Below, piece after piece: positions 26,009 to 35,508 of a DNA stretch of 64,000 nucleotides. The notes beneath the pieces are model-generated. The model did no database searches and was not told the DNA's origin. It was given only the letters and a program-made list of their open reading frames with translations. The translations under genes and the position numbers were made by a program. This DNA comes from Flavobacterium humidisoli (GTDB lineage Bacteria; Bacteroidota; Bacteroidia; Flavobacteriales; Flavobacteriaceae). Location: positions 5,572,212 to 5,636,211 of the forward strand of contig NZ_CP096829.1 of NCBI RefSeq assembly GCF_023272795.1, written 5' to 3'. How positions within the stretch are numbered: the first letter of the stretch is position 1; every line of letters starts with the position of its first letter.

Positions 26009-27929
26009 ATTTATACTTACTTTCCTTATACAAATTTCCAGCTGTAATTACATGCGCCAAAGCATCTTTAGCTAATTCTTCATTTAATTTAACCGGAATT
26101 AAAGTCGTATCATTTTTGATTTCAAATTGCAATGGCTTCAAATTTGGCTGCATGATTACAACCTGATTTTCTACTCTAAATGCATTGATATCATTAAACT
26201 GCATAATAGATCTTCCTTGTACTTTCGGATCAAGTTTGCTTAAATTTCTACCTACCATTGGTGTTTCAAACGGAAGGCCTAAGTAACTTAACAATGTAGG
26301 TGGAATATCAATCTGACTTGCCAGTCTGTCATAAACTGCTCCTTTTGGAACTCCTGGCCCCATAATAAATGCTGGAATATGGAATTTGTTTATTGGAACT
26401 AAATTTTTGCCGTATGTTCTTGTATTATGATCTGCGATTACAATGAAAATTGTGTTTTTAAAGTAAGCCTCTTTTTTTGCCATTTCAAAGAATTTTCCAA
26501 TAGAGAAATCAGCATATTTCATGGCATTATTTACCGTATTAGGCTTTTTATCATAAGGTTTAATTCTTCCCGCTGGATATTCAAAAGGTTCGTGATTTGA
26601 AGTCGAGAACATTAAAGAGAAAAACGGTTTGTCTCCTTTTGATTTAAAATACTGATTGGCTTTGGTTACCAAATCTTCATCAGAATATCCCCAAGTTCCT
26701 TTAAAAGCATATTTATTCCCATCAGATTCAAAATCGGTTTGATCGACAATATCTTGGAAACCATTTCCATTAAAAAATGATGCCATATTATCAAAATTGG
26801 CCATTCCACCGTAAATGAAACTTGTGTCGTAGCCTTTTTGTTTTAAAGCATCTGCTAATGTAAAAAAGCCTTGCTGTGAATTTCCTAATCTTACGACACT
26901 TTCAGATGGCGAAGGCAAAAACCCAGTCACTACTGCTTCAATTCCGCGGACACTTCTGGTTCCTGTGCAATATAAATTGGTAAATAATGTTCCTTCTTTC
27001 GATAATTTATCAAATTCTGGCGTTAAAGGTTTTCCTCCTAAAATTCCAACATACTCTGCGCCTAAACTTTCTTGCAAAAAGATTACTAAATTATAGGGCT
27101 TCTTCAATAAAGAATCGGGTTGCTGTACATGTAAAAACGGAATTTCTTTATCTGTAAAATCATTTGGACCAGCGATCATGTATTTTTTTACACGAGCAAT
27201 TGCTTCGTTTTCATCCATTTTACCATACATTTTGGTATTTCCTTCGTTCTTAATTGAATAAGCAGCAAAAGCAACCGTATAAAATGAATTTAATCCAAGA
27301 GCATTTGTTAATTGGTCGGTAGAAAAAACAGCATTACTCGCATTAATAGGTCGCTTTGAAGTTAGACTAGAACGTGCTCCAAAAAACAATAAAAAAGCCA
27401 ATAATGGAAATATCATTAACTTGAATTTGTATTCTGCGCTTGAAGTATAGAACAATTGTCTTCCTTTTTTGACAGCAAAATAAAGCGCAACTCCTAAAAT
27501 TAGGAATGTTACGATTATAGAAGTCAGATAACTTTTTAAAAGCATTCCTACTACTTCCTTTGGATAAATAAGATAATCTAAGAAAATCTTATTTGGACGT
27601 GTATCATATTGTTTTACAAAATCTGGCGAGGCTAATTCTACAAAAAGAATTAAAAACAGAAAAAGAAAACTATAAATTACCAGAAATTTATTGGTAAATT
27701 TTATCCATTTATTCGGCAAAAAGGTAATCAGTAGTGCCGGAAGAAACGACAAATAGCAAAGTAATATCAAATCCATTCGAAGACCGATTGGAAAAATATA
27801 CCAGAAATCTGGTGTTTGAACAACTCTTTCTTTAAAAAGAAAAAATAAAAATACTCGACTTAGAGTTGTAATCAGTAATCCGATTGCGATGAAACTAAAA
27901 ATCGGTTTTAAGAAACGTAAGTTTTTCAT
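25998..27929 (-). CDS. LTA synthase family sulfatase (membrane phosphoglycerol transferase-like)
   Basis: The 643-residue protein has five membrane helices in its first ~190 residues and a large periplasmic alkaline-phosphatase-superfamily domain. Sulfatase motifs seen are LVIFLQESLGAEY (metal Glu), the nucleophile Thr in CTGTRSVRGIEA, FSTSNHEPFEYPAG and IVIADHNTRTYG. In Gram-positives such enzymes polymerise lipoteichoic acid. In Gram-negatives relatives add phosphoglycerol or phosphoethanolamine to envelope glycans, which is the likelier role here. It is followed upstream by a small acidic protein gene on the same strand. Confidence 0.9.
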   Translation of the reverse strand: MKNLRFLKPIFSFIAIGLLITTLSRVFLFFLFKERVVQTPDFWYIFPIGLRMDLILLCYLSFLPALLITFLPNKWIKFTNKFLVIYSFLFLFLILFVELASPDFVKQYDTRPNKIFLDYLIYPKEVVGMLLKSYLTSIIVTFLILGVALYFAVKKGRQLFYTSSAEYKFKLMIFPLLAFLLFFGARSSLTSKRPINASNAVFSTDQLTNALGLNSFYTVAFAAYSIKNEGNTKMYGKMDENEAIARVKKYMIAGPNDFTDKEIPFLHVQQPDSLLKKPYNLVIFLQESLGAEYVGILGGKPLTPEFDKLSKEGTLFTNLYCTGTRSVRGIEAVVTGFLPSPSESVVRLGNSQQGFFTLADALKQKGYDTSFIYGGMANFDNMASFFNGNGFQDIVDQTDFESDGNKYAFKGTWGYSDEDLVTKANQYFKSKGDKPFFSLMFSTSNHEPFEYPAGRIKPYDKKPNTVNNAMKYADFSIGKFFEMAKKEAYFKNTIFIVIADHNTRTYGKNLVPINKFHIPAFIMGPGVPKGAVYDRLASQIDIPPTLLSYLGLPFETPMVGRNLSKLDPKVQGRSIMQFNDINAFRVENQVVIMQPNLKPLQFEIKNDTTLIPVKLNEELAKDALAHVITAGNLYKESKYKLRR

Positions 27930-27966
27930 TAGGATAGTTATAAGAACGTAAAATCAGACAAACAAA

Positions 27967-28194
27967 TTACTCTTCGTAACGGTTTATTTCTCTGTCATAA
28001 AACTCATTTGCTTTTTCAATTAAATCTTCCATTTCGGCATTTAATTCTGCTTCGTCAAGATCTTCAGCTTCTTCTAAGAACTCAACCTCATCATCTTTCA
28101 AATTGATTATAAATCTTGGATAATCTAAGTGAATGATAAAAATATCGTCTGGAAAATCTGTGTTATCTCCAAGTAAAAATTTAGGTAATTCCAT
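27967..28194 (-). CDS. small acidic protein of unknown function
   Basis: The 75-residue protein has an N-terminal part with alternating hydrophobics (DIFIIHLDYPRFIINLKDD, likely beta strands). A strongly acidic helical C-terminus follows (EAEDLDEAELNAEMEDL). There are no cysteines, no signal and no recognised domain. It is 37 bp upstream of the LTA synthase-like gene on the same strand and starts from an ATG at 28192-28194, so cotranscription is likely. I do not know its function. Confidence 0.7.
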   Translation of the reverse strand: MELPKFLLGDNTDFPDDIFIIHLDYPRFIINLKDDEVEFLEEAEDLDEAELNAEMEDLIEKANEFYDREINRYEE

Positions 28195-28284
28195 ATATGT
28201 CTATTTTTTTAGTAATTGATTATTATTTGCTGATTTCACTTGTTTTAATCTTCAAAATCAGTGAAATTTTTTTTTCAAATTTAA

Positions 28285-29667
28285 TTATTCTATATCTGAT
28301 TTCTCAATTAATCTCTTTGTCAAGTAATGAAAACGAATATAAAGACAAATTGCCGCTGCGGTCAAACCTGCCAAAAGTCCAACCCAAACTCCCTGCGCTT
28401 TCAGTTCTGTATGTTCTCCTAAATAATATGAAATCGGAAAACCAATAACCCAATACGCTACAAAAGTAATGTACATTGGCACTTTTACGTCTTGCAATCC
28501 GCGTAAAGCGCCCAGAACCACAACTTGAATTCCGTCAGAAATCTGGAAAACAGCTGCAATTAAAAGCAGTTTTGAGGCAATACCAATAACTTCTTCGTTA
28601 TCTAAAATCTGCCCTGTATTTTCCATGTTTAAGAAAATATATGGAAGATAATCATGGAAAATAATAAAGAAGATTGCAAAAAGAGTCTCTAAGATTATAG
28701 CAAGCAAAAAGATAGAACGTGCAACAACAATTAGCTTTTTATAATCCATTAAACCTCTCTGATTGCTGACACGCACCATAGAAGTTACGCTTAATCCCAT
28801 TGCAAACATAAAAGTCATCGAAGCCAAACTCAAAGCAATCTGATTGGCTGCCTGACTTGTTTTTCCGATGTTCCCGCAAAGCCAGATTGAAGCCGTAAAT
28901 AAAACCACTTCAAAAAGCATTTGCATTGCAGAAGGAAATCCGATGCTTATAATTTTTTTGATCATAGTTTTTTTGATTTCATTAAAACTAAAACCTTTAA
29001 AAAATCGCTTTAAATCATCTCTTCGCGAAAGCATAATATGCATGAACATTACCAAAAATATTCTTGAAATTACGGTTCCTAATGCTGCACCAATAATTCC
29101 CATTTTTGGAAAAATCCAGATTCCGTAAATCAAAACATAATTTATACCTACGTGAAGTACATTTGCCATTACCATCGCATACATGGAATATTTTGTCAAA
29201 GACATTCCGTCTGCAAATTGCTTATACCCCTGATACATCACAAGCGGAATGAGAGAAAAAGCTACCCATCCTAAATACGGTTTTGCAAGTACAATAACAT
29301 CTTCTGGCTGTTTTAACAATTCCATAATGGGTTTAGCAAACATGATAACGGTAAAAAGTACCAGTCCTAGAATGGTACATAGAAATAATCCATGATGAAA
29401 AGCAGAACGAATTTTGGTATCGTTTTTCTCTGCATCGCCTTCGGCAACGATTGGCGTAATGGCTGTAGAAAACCCGATTCCTAAAGACATTGCAATAAAA
29501 ATCATACTATTACCAAGTGAAACTGCCGCCAATTCTGTACTTCCAATTTTACCAACCATTATATTATCGACAATACCAATTAAAGTATGTCCGACCATAC
29601 CCAAAATTACGGGATAGGCTAGTCTTAAATTATACGAAAACTCTTTGGTGTACTGCTTCAAATTCAC
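28285..29667 (-). CDS. MATE family efflux transporter
   Basis: The 460-residue protein has twelve membrane helices in two six-helix halves, with the MATE motifs GMVGHTLIGIVDNIMVGKIG and SLGIGFSTAITP at the N-terminus. MATE pumps export cationic drugs or metabolites in exchange for Na+ or H+. The length and the NorM-like start support this group. It is monocistronic; 90 bp separate its stop from the small acidic gene on the same strand. Confidence 0.93.
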   Translation of the reverse strand: MNLKQYTKEFSYNLRLAYPVILGMVGHTLIGIVDNIMVGKIGSTELAAVSLGNSMIFIAMSLGIGFSTAITPIVAEGDAEKNDTKIRSAFHHGLFLCTILGLVLFTVIMFAKPIMELLKQPEDVIVLAKPYLGWVAFSLIPLVMYQGYKQFADGMSLTKYSMYAMVMANVLHVGINYVLIYGIWIFPKMGIIGAALGTVISRIFLVMFMHIMLSRRDDLKRFFKGFSFNEIKKTMIKKIISIGFPSAMQMLFEVVLFTASIWLCGNIGKTSQAANQIALSLASMTFMFAMGLSVTSMVRVSNQRGLMDYKKLIVVARSIFLLAIILETLFAIFFIIFHDYLPYIFLNMENTGQILDNEEVIGIASKLLLIAAVFQISDGIQVVVLGALRGLQDVKVPMYITFVAYWVIGFPISYYLGEHTELKAQGVWVGLLAGLTAAAICLYIRFHYLTKRLIEKSDIE

Positions 29668-29857
29668 TGATATTCTTTTTTAGTTGGCAAAGATAATCAG
29701 AAGCTTCGAATTCTATCCTATCAATAAAAATATATCCCAATTTTAAGACAAAAATAAGACGAACTCAATATTATGTAACGATTTTTAAAAATTGTATAAC
29801 AAAGTCCAAATGCCTTGCTTATAATTTTACAACATAGAAATTTCAAAAATATAAGCC

Positions 29858-30376
29858 ATGAAAAAATTACAGATGTTATGCCTAGCTGCGTTCACGTTTT
29901 TATTTGCCAACACAACTTTTGCTCAAGAGAGCGGAGTAGAAAATTACGATCAGGGTTTTAGATTAGGAGTCGGATTAAATGGAGGTATTCCAACTGATAA
30001 CGATTATGACTGGTCTCTTGGTGGAGATGTACGTTTACAGTACGATCTTTCTAAAAAAACATCATTAACCTTAACAACGGGATTTACAAATTTATTTATG
30101 GGGAAAGATGAACTTGGAAATAACGTAAAAGATCTTGGATTTATTCCGGCCAAAGCTGGTTTTAAAGCTTTTGTCTTAAAAGATCAATTTTATGTTTTAG
30201 GAGAATTGGGTGCTGGTTTTGCGGTAACAAATGGTTACGATAAAACAACTTTTTTATGGGCTCCAGGAATTGGTTATGCCAACAAGTACATCGACTTAAG
30301 TGTTCGTTACGAAGATTATCATGATTTTAGAACCAATCAAGTAGCATTGCGTGTTGCTTATGGTTTTAAACTATAA
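29858..30376 (+). CDS. outer-membrane beta-barrel protein
   Basis: The 172-residue product has a signal peptide (ending TTFAQ, about residue 22). The mature part is made of alternating polar/hydrophobic strands with aromatic girdle residues, and ends in VAYGFKL with a hydrophobic C-terminal pattern. The size fits an eight-stranded barrel of the OmpA-like or OmpW-like porin family group (beta-barrel outer membrane domain). No ligand is evident. A terminator follows 35 bp downstream. Confidence 0.82.
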   Translation: MKKLQMLCLAAFTFLFANTTFAQESGVENYDQGFRLGVGLNGGIPTDNDYDWSLGGDVRLQYDLSKKTSLTLTTGFTNLFMGKDELGNNVKDLGFIPAKAGFKAFVLKDQFYVLGELGAGFAVTNGYDKTTFLWAPGIGYANKYIDLSVRYEDYHDFRTNQVALRVAYGFKL

Positions 30377-30410
30377 AAAATAGGTTTAATTTATTATTTT
30401 GTTTTTGGTA

Positions 30411-30447
30411 AAAACCCGACAGTCTGGAGAGTCTGTCGGGTTTTTTA
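30411..30447 (+). terminator. intrinsic terminator of the beta-barrel gene
   Basis: An 11-bp GC-rich stem (AAACCCGACAG/CTGTCGGGTTT) with a 10-nt loop is followed by T6. Confidence 0.9.
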
Positions 30448-30548
30448 TTTTTATAATATACCATTGGTCAAAACAAAAGCGCTAGTAGTCAAATGATTTT
30501 TCAGGATTGATTTGGAACGCGGTAATTCGCAGAAAATTTAATCAAATC

Positions 30549-31484
30549 ATGAACAAAACAATCTTTTATCTATCGCAACTTTTACTTTTTTTACTTGCCA
30601 CAGTTGCTGCACGCTCACAATCAGGAATCTCAGGCGAATTTAAACTCGATTTTGTCCCATTTTCTAGATATGTAAGGCCAATAGACAGTACTAAAACAAA
30701 TGCTGAAAGCAATTTTAAAAGAGCACAGATCGCTTTTGAAGTGCCACTATCTTTAAAAATGGATAAATACGATCATCCAAAACTCTGGTCTGTATTTTTT
30801 AATGGCAGTTACGCCAAAATGGAAAACAGAAACTACAATATCCAAGATTTACCAGTAGAATTTCAAAGCGGATTCCCGAATGAATTACTCAATACACAAA
30901 TTGGAGTTAAGCATTTACGCTCCATTTCTCCTTCGTGGTCTTTATTAATAATGGCTTCCGTTGGTGTTTATACAGACATGGTCGAAATTAATAAAGATGA
31001 TGTCCTGATTCAAGGGGGAATTCTTTTTATCAAACAATTTAATCCTAAATTGGCTTTGGGTGCAGGTCCTGTTTTAACTAATAGTTTTGGTGTCCCAATG
31101 GTTCTTCCTGGAATTTATTTTAACTGGGAATCTACTGGCGCTTTACATTTTAAAGTTGCTTTTCCAGAAGGTGTAGAAATAGGTTATCGAATGTCTGATC
31201 ATTTTGACCTAAAAGCAGTAGCCGAATTAAGCGGAATGACAGCTGAAACCAAAATTGGAAATAAATCTACATTATTAGGATATCAGCAAATAATTGCAGG
31301 CTTAAGACCTCAGATGAAATTAGGAAAACATTGGATTTTAGAACCAACTGGCGGAACTACTCTTGTTCGAAGTTTTTCGACGACTAACCGAAAAATTAAA
31401 GAAATCTTTAAGGAAAAAGATATTGCAGATCCAAAATTCACCACTACCTTTTATGGAGCAATAGCTCTAAAATGGAAATTCTAG
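30549..31484 (+). CDS. DUF6268-like outer-membrane beta-barrel protein
   Basis: The 311-residue protein has a signal peptide (LLLFLLATVAARSQS, about residues 9-24) and a mature part of amphipathic strands ending in IALKWKF, the pattern of outer-membrane barrels. Its organisation matches DUF6268, an uncharacterised Bacteroidota barrel family. I use the ATG at 30549 rather than the earlier frame start at 30507, because the signal peptide begins there. It converges with the LytTR regulator gene with only 2 bp between the stops, so the transcripts must overlap. Confidence 0.78.
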   Translation: MNKTIFYLSQLLLFLLATVAARSQSGISGEFKLDFVPFSRYVRPIDSTKTNAESNFKRAQIAFEVPLSLKMDKYDHPKLWSVFFNGSYAKMENRNYNIQDLPVEFQSGFPNELLNTQIGVKHLRSISPSWSLLIMASVGVYTDMVEINKDDVLIQGGILFIKQFNPKLALGAGPVLTNSFGVPMVLPGIYFNWESTGALHFKVAFPEGVEIGYRMSDHFDLKAVAELSGMTAETKIGNKSTLLGYQQIIAGLRPQMKLGKHWILEPTGGTTLVRSFSTTNRKIKEIFKEKDIADPKFTTTFYGAIALKWKF

Positions 31485-31486
31485 AG

Positions 31487-32194
31487 CTATCTGCTTAATA
31501 AATTTTTATAGACTACCTCTTTCAATAATACTTCTTTGCGAGTTCTTGAAATAGGTAGTTCTTGTCCTTTTATTAATAGTCGTCCGCCAGAAATAGAATC
31601 TATATGGGTAATATTTACCAAAAATGATTTATGGATTCTAAAGAAAATTTCTGCAGGGAGTGTTTCTTCTAAGGAAATCATGGTCTGATGAATAATCAGT
31701 ACTTTGTCCTTAAAATGAAGCTTAGCATAATTTTGCATTCCTTCGATATATAAAATGTCGATCCAAGAAATTTTCTGAAATCCTTCTTCCTGACGCACAT
31801 ATAAAAAAGGATCCAATTGATTTTGTTTTGGAGAATTGATCATCTGATGCCATTGCTTTGCTTTTAACGAAGCCTGATAAAAACGCTGAAATGTAATTGG
31901 TTTTAATAAATAATCTACAACCTGAAGTCTGTATCCATCTAAAGCATGTTCTGAATAAGCAGTTGTAAAAATCACTAACGGTGGATTCTCTAAAGATTCT
32001 AAAAACTCCAGTCCCGATAAATAAGGCATATTGATATCCAGAAACATCAAATCGATTTGCTTTTCCTGAAGATATGAAGTCGCTTCTAGCGCCGAAGCAC
32101 AAGTCGCTACAGTTTCTAGAAAATCAATTTTAGAAACGAAATCTGCTATTCCGTTTCTTGCTATGGGTTCATCATCGATAATGAGACATTTCAT
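31487..32194 (-). CDS. LytTR-family response regulator
   Basis: This 235-residue regulator has a receiver domain (1-~118) with phosphoacceptor Asp53 (LMFLDINMP) and acidic pocket IIDDEP. The LytTR DNA-binding domain follows (about 135-235: FLYVRQEEGFQKISWIDIL, FFRIHKSFLVN, LPISRTRK). The frame allows a start two codons earlier at 32200 (MIMKCL). I use 32194. The sensor kinase gene lies 14 bp upstream, so the two form a two-component operon. The target genes are unknown. Confidence 0.94.
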   Translation of the reverse strand: MKCLIIDDEPIARNGIADFVSKIDFLETVATCASALEATSYLQEKQIDLMFLDINMPYLSGLEFLESLENPPLVIFTTAYSEHALDGYRLQVVDYLLKPITFQRFYQASLKAKQWHQMINSPKQNQLDPFLYVRQEEGFQKISWIDILYIEGMQNYAKLHFKDKVLIIHQTMISLEETLPAEIFFRIHKSFLVNITHIDSISGGRLLIKGQELPISRTRKEVLLKEVVYKNLLSR

Positions 32195-32208
32195 AATCAT
32201 CTGTGTTT

Positions 32209-33258
32209 TTATTTTAAATCTAAAACTACTGTAACGGTAAAATCAGAATCGGTTTTATGAATGTTTAATTTGTGCTTTTCTGGATATTGTATTTCCAGCC
32301 TTTTCTTTACATTTTCCAAACCTAACCCTTGATTTTTTGAAGGTGCTTTATATTGCTCGGTATAAGAGTTTTCAATTTTAAAATTCAATTGATTGTTGAG
32401 TTGTTTGCAGGACAAATGCACATATCTTTTTTGGTTTGGAAGCCTAGAAACGTGTTTAAAAGCATTTTCAATTAACGGAACTAAAAGTAAAGGTACAATC
32501 TGAAGCTGTCCATTTTCAATGCTCCATTTACTTTTAACCTCTAATTCATTTCCCCATCTGGTCTCTTCAACAGCAATTAAATCTTTCAAATACTTAATTT
32601 CAAGATGCAGAGGCACATATTCCTTGTTGCATTCATACAATTGATACCTCAAAATATCCGAAAATTGAACCAATAAATCTGAAGCCAATTTTACATTGCT
32701 CTGCATCAGAATATGAATATGATTCAAAACATTGAACATTAAGTGCGGATTAATTTGATCTTGTAAAATCTTGATTTGCGCTTCTAAATGAACTTGCTGT
32801 AATTGCGCATGATTTCTTTCGATAACATTATGTTCCTGATAAAATCGCAGTCCACAGGCTGTACCATTTATCAAAATTGCCGCTGGAATACTCCCATAAA
32901 ATTGTACCCATAAAAACTGCAATGTACTCAGATCTTCTCCATCAGGATACACTCTGCTTCGTGCTTCTGGATTTGAAAAAACAGCATAAACTGTTGCAAG
33001 ACAAAATGACAAAAGAAGAACAACTATAACGCCTTGAAAAGCAAACAAAGCCATTTTATTTTTTCGCAAAGCTCGAGGCAATAATACATCACTTAAAAAA
33101 TGTGCTAAAGCTGTCGAACAAAACAAGATTAAAACAGATTGAGAAAATGCCGACCAAAAACTATAATCTTCTATTAACTGACCCCAAATTGTAAAACCTA
33201 ATAAACACCAAAAAAAGACTAGGAACATCCAATGTCTATTTTTATTGATCGCAACCAT
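32209..33258 (-). CDS. LytS-type sensor histidine kinase
   Basis: The 349-residue protein has four membrane helices (about 10-30, 40-62, 75-97, 115-140) followed by a coiled-coil linker. The His_kinase domain contains QINPHLMFNVLNHIH with the phosphoacceptor His, and there is a C-terminal HATPase core (PLIENAFKHV, LGLENVKKRLE). It lacks a large periplasmic sensor, so it senses within or near the membrane. It phosphorylates the LytTR regulator encoded directly downstream. Confidence 0.93.
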   Translation of the reverse strand: MVAINKNRHWMFLVFFWCLLGFTIWGQLIEDYSFWSAFSQSVLILFCSTALAHFLSDVLLPRALRKNKMALFAFQGVIVVLLLSFCLATVYAVFSNPEARSRVYPDGEDLSTLQFLWVQFYGSIPAAILINGTACGLRFYQEHNVIERNHAQLQQVHLEAQIKILQDQINPHLMFNVLNHIHILMQSNVKLASDLLVQFSDILRYQLYECNKEYVPLHLEIKYLKDLIAVEETRWGNELEVKSKWSIENGQLQIVPLLLVPLIENAFKHVSRLPNQKRYVHLSCKQLNNQLNFKIENSYTEQYKAPSKNQGLGLENVKKRLEIQYPEKHKLNIHKTDSDFTVTVVLDLK

Positions 33259-33436
33259 CTATAAATAATTTATTGAGAAAATTTGACTCCAAAATTAATC
33301 CTATATTTTTTTAAACAAATAGCAAAGGAGCATAAACCGCAAGCACTATTAAAATTAGTTTGACGAACTGCGTTTTTGTTTTGACTAATGGCATTTACAA
33401 AACAGTTCAAAACTTTCTCATATATAAATATAAAAC

Positions 33437-33470
33437 AACCCCGATAGGTTTTTAAAAACCTATCGGGGTT
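33437..33470. repeat. 34-bp perfect palindrome (AACCCCGATAGG type)
   Basis: Positions 33437-33453 and 33454-33470 are exact reverse complements with no spacer (core CCCCGATAGGTTTTT). It lies 41 bp downstream of the PPK2 gene, which ends at 33511 on the minus strand, and may act as its terminator. The sequence reads like a dispersed Flavobacterium palindrome, not a one-off. Confidence 0.8.
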
Positions 33471-33510
33471 CAATAAATTATCAAATTGACAAATTATCTC
33501 AATTGTCCAA

Positions 33511-34389
33511 CTATTTCTCTCCTAATTCTTTCTTATACAATTCGATATTTGAAGCGGTTTTTTCGTCTAGCTCAGGTTCTTTAATATCGGTATGTTTTTT
33601 CATTTCTTCCCAGATAATTTTTGCTACAATATAGCGTGACATTTCTTTGTCGTCAGCAGGAACAATATACCATGGAGCATGCGAAGTCGATGTTTTATTG
33701 ATTGCTTCTTCATAATATTTCATGTATTCATCCCAATAGCCACGCTCTTTCAAATCTCCAGGCGAAAATTTCCAATTGTGTTTTTCTTCCTCCAAACGAC
33801 GTAATAAACGCTGGCGCTGTTCTTCTTTGCTCAAATGCAGATAGAATTTCATTACGATTGTTCCGTTTTGAGAAATATGCTTTTCAAAATTATTAATCTG
33901 TTCAATTCTGTTTTCCCAAAAATCTGGAGTGATATCATCAACAGAATTAATTTCCGGTAAGTTTTCGGCTAAAACATATTCAGGATGCACTCGTGTCACG
34001 AGAACATTTTCATAATGAGTTCTATTAAAAATCGCAAACTTTCCTTTTTCTGGCAATGCAATATAATGGCGCCATAAATAATCATGCTCCAGTTCTGTTG
34101 AAGTTGGCGTTTTAAAACTATGCACTACTACTCCACGCGGATTAAATTCCTTAAAAACTTCGCGAATCAAACTATCTTTCCCCGAAGTATCCATTCCTTG
34201 CAGACAAATCAAAACGCTGTATTTGTTGTGCGCATACATTACATCCTGCAAATCGCTTAATTTGGCTTGTACCTTATCTAATTTTTCTTCTTTTTCGTCA
34301 TCATCCGCATCAACATTTAGTAATGTCGGAAGCTTGCTTAATTTTATTTTATCGGTAACTTTAAAATCTTTTGGGTCTATTGACTTCAT
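33511..34389 (-). CDS. polyphosphate kinase 2 family protein, class III-like
   Basis: The 292-residue protein has the PPK2 Walker A LQGMDTSGKDSLIREVF, the Walker B region FAIFNRTHYENVLVTRVHPEY (split: FAIFNRTHYEN, VLVTRVHPEY) and the lid RLEEEKHNWKFSPGD. PPK2 enzymes phosphorylate nucleotides with polyphosphate as donor. The FNRTHYE form, with Asn where class I has Asp, is what I associate with class III enzymes acting on AMP and ADP. It is monocistronic, with a perfect palindrome downstream. It likely helps regenerate nucleotides under stress. Confidence 0.92.
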   Translation of the reverse strand: MKSIDPKDFKVTDKIKLSKLPTLLNVDADDDEKEEKLDKVQAKLSDLQDVMYAHNKYSVLICLQGMDTSGKDSLIREVFKEFNPRGVVVHSFKTPTSTELEHDYLWRHYIALPEKGKFAIFNRTHYENVLVTRVHPEYVLAENLPEINSVDDITPDFWENRIEQINNFEKHISQNGTIVMKFYLHLSKEEQRQRLLRRLEEEKHNWKFSPGDLKERGYWDEYMKYYEEAINKTSTSHAPWYIVPADDKEMSRYIVAKIIWEEMKKHTDIKEPELDEKTASNIELYKKELGEK

Positions 34390-34424
34390 ATTTTCAAATT
34401 TTATATCATAAATATACTACTTTT

Positions 34425-34575
34425 ACGAAGCATATTCCTGCTATTCATTGCAATACTTTTCAATAAATCGCTTTTTTCCAAAGCCATAACAAGAGCTTCC
34501 GCTGGTCGCTTTATTCTGTCAGGAAAAATGCCATTTCTTTTCAAAGTATTTTCATTGCTATCAGGGCTAGGCACT
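34425..34575. repeat. structured intergenic element (CTGCTATTCATTGCAAT...ATCAGGGCTAGG)
   Basis: The left end (CCTGCTATTCATTGCAATAC) and right end (AAAGTATTTTCATTGCTATC) are imperfect reverse complements enclosing a less AT-rich core with GCTTCCGCTGGTCGC. It contains no open frame. The sequence resembles an intergenic element I recall from other Flavobacterium genomes, but I cannot confirm this here. Confidence 0.45.
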
Positions 34576-34594
34576 TATTTTCAAAATAACATTC

Positions 34595-35431
34595 ATGGAA
34601 AAATTCACATTAGAAATATTATTTCAAATCATCGGAATCGGTTCGGCATCAGGTTTATTTTATAACAATGACGCACTTTATGTAATTGGCGACAACAGCG
34701 GATTCTTATACGAATACAATATGCAGAATCATCAATTGAACCAGCACGCTTTAATTGACAATCCGACACAAAATATTCCGAAAAACTTAAAACCCGATTT
34801 TGAATCGCTAACGCATCATAACGATACGTTGTATATTTTTGGCTCCGGCTCAACCGAAAACCGAAACAAAATGATTGAATTTGATTTGAAGTCCAAAACT
34901 GTTTTACAGAAAAACAATTTAGTCGATTTGTATGCTGTAATGCAGAATTTCGGAGAAATAAAACCCGAAGATTTTAATCTAGAAGGCGCTATTTTCGATG
35001 GCGAAAATTGGTATTTATTCAATCGAGGAAATGGAATTTCAAACAAAAACACCATTTTTACCATTCACGCCAAAAACCTTGGAGAAGAATTCGCTTTGAT
35101 TTCTGTCAATTACAAACTTCCAAAAATAAAAGGCGTTCGTTCCAGTTTTACAGATGCTGTTTTGGTCGATGATAAAATCTATTTCCTTTCAACCGCAGAA
35201 GATACCAAATCAACTTATGATGACGGAGAAATCTTAGGAAGCTTCATTGGAAGAATCGATATTAAAACGATGAAAATAGATTTCACTCAAAAAATAACCT
35301 CAACCAATAAATTTGAAGGTTTAACTTTCTACAAAAAAGAAAACAATAAAATTGAGTTTTTGCTTTGTGAGGATAATGACACGGATCTTTTGGAAACGAA
35401 AATCTACAAATTGACAATTCCGGCTAAATAA
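34595..35431 (+). CDS. DUF6929-like beta-propeller protein of unknown function
   Basis: The 278-residue protein is built of repeating strands with Asp and Gly turns. It has motifs such as ASGLFYNNDALYVIGDNSG, DFESLTHHNDTLYIFGSGS and FEGLTFYKKENNKIEFLLCED, each spaced like propeller blades. I associate it with DUF6929, which lacks a known activity. There is no signal peptide, so it is presumably cytoplasmic. The next gene, a peptidase, starts 77 bp later with its own signal peptide. Confidence 0.72.
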   Translation: MEKFTLEILFQIIGIGSASGLFYNNDALYVIGDNSGFLYEYNMQNHQLNQHALIDNPTQNIPKNLKPDFESLTHHNDTLYIFGSGSTENRNKMIEFDLKSKTVLQKNNLVDLYAVMQNFGEIKPEDFNLEGAIFDGENWYLFNRGNGISNKNTIFTIHAKNLGEEFALISVNYKLPKIKGVRSSFTDAVLVDDKIYFLSTAEDTKSTYDDGEILGSFIGRIDIKTMKIDFTQKITSTNKFEGLTFYKKENNKIEFLLCEDNDTDLLETKIYKLTIPAK

Positions 35432-35508
35432 TGCAGCGATTTCCTGCTTATTGAGTCTTTAACTATACAACAAACCATAAATAATAATTATAAACCACAG
35501 AAAAAATA

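Noticed and set aside
31722..32102. 126-codon open frame in another frame of the LytTR regulator gene
   Set aside because: Same-strand shadow of a well-supported gene.
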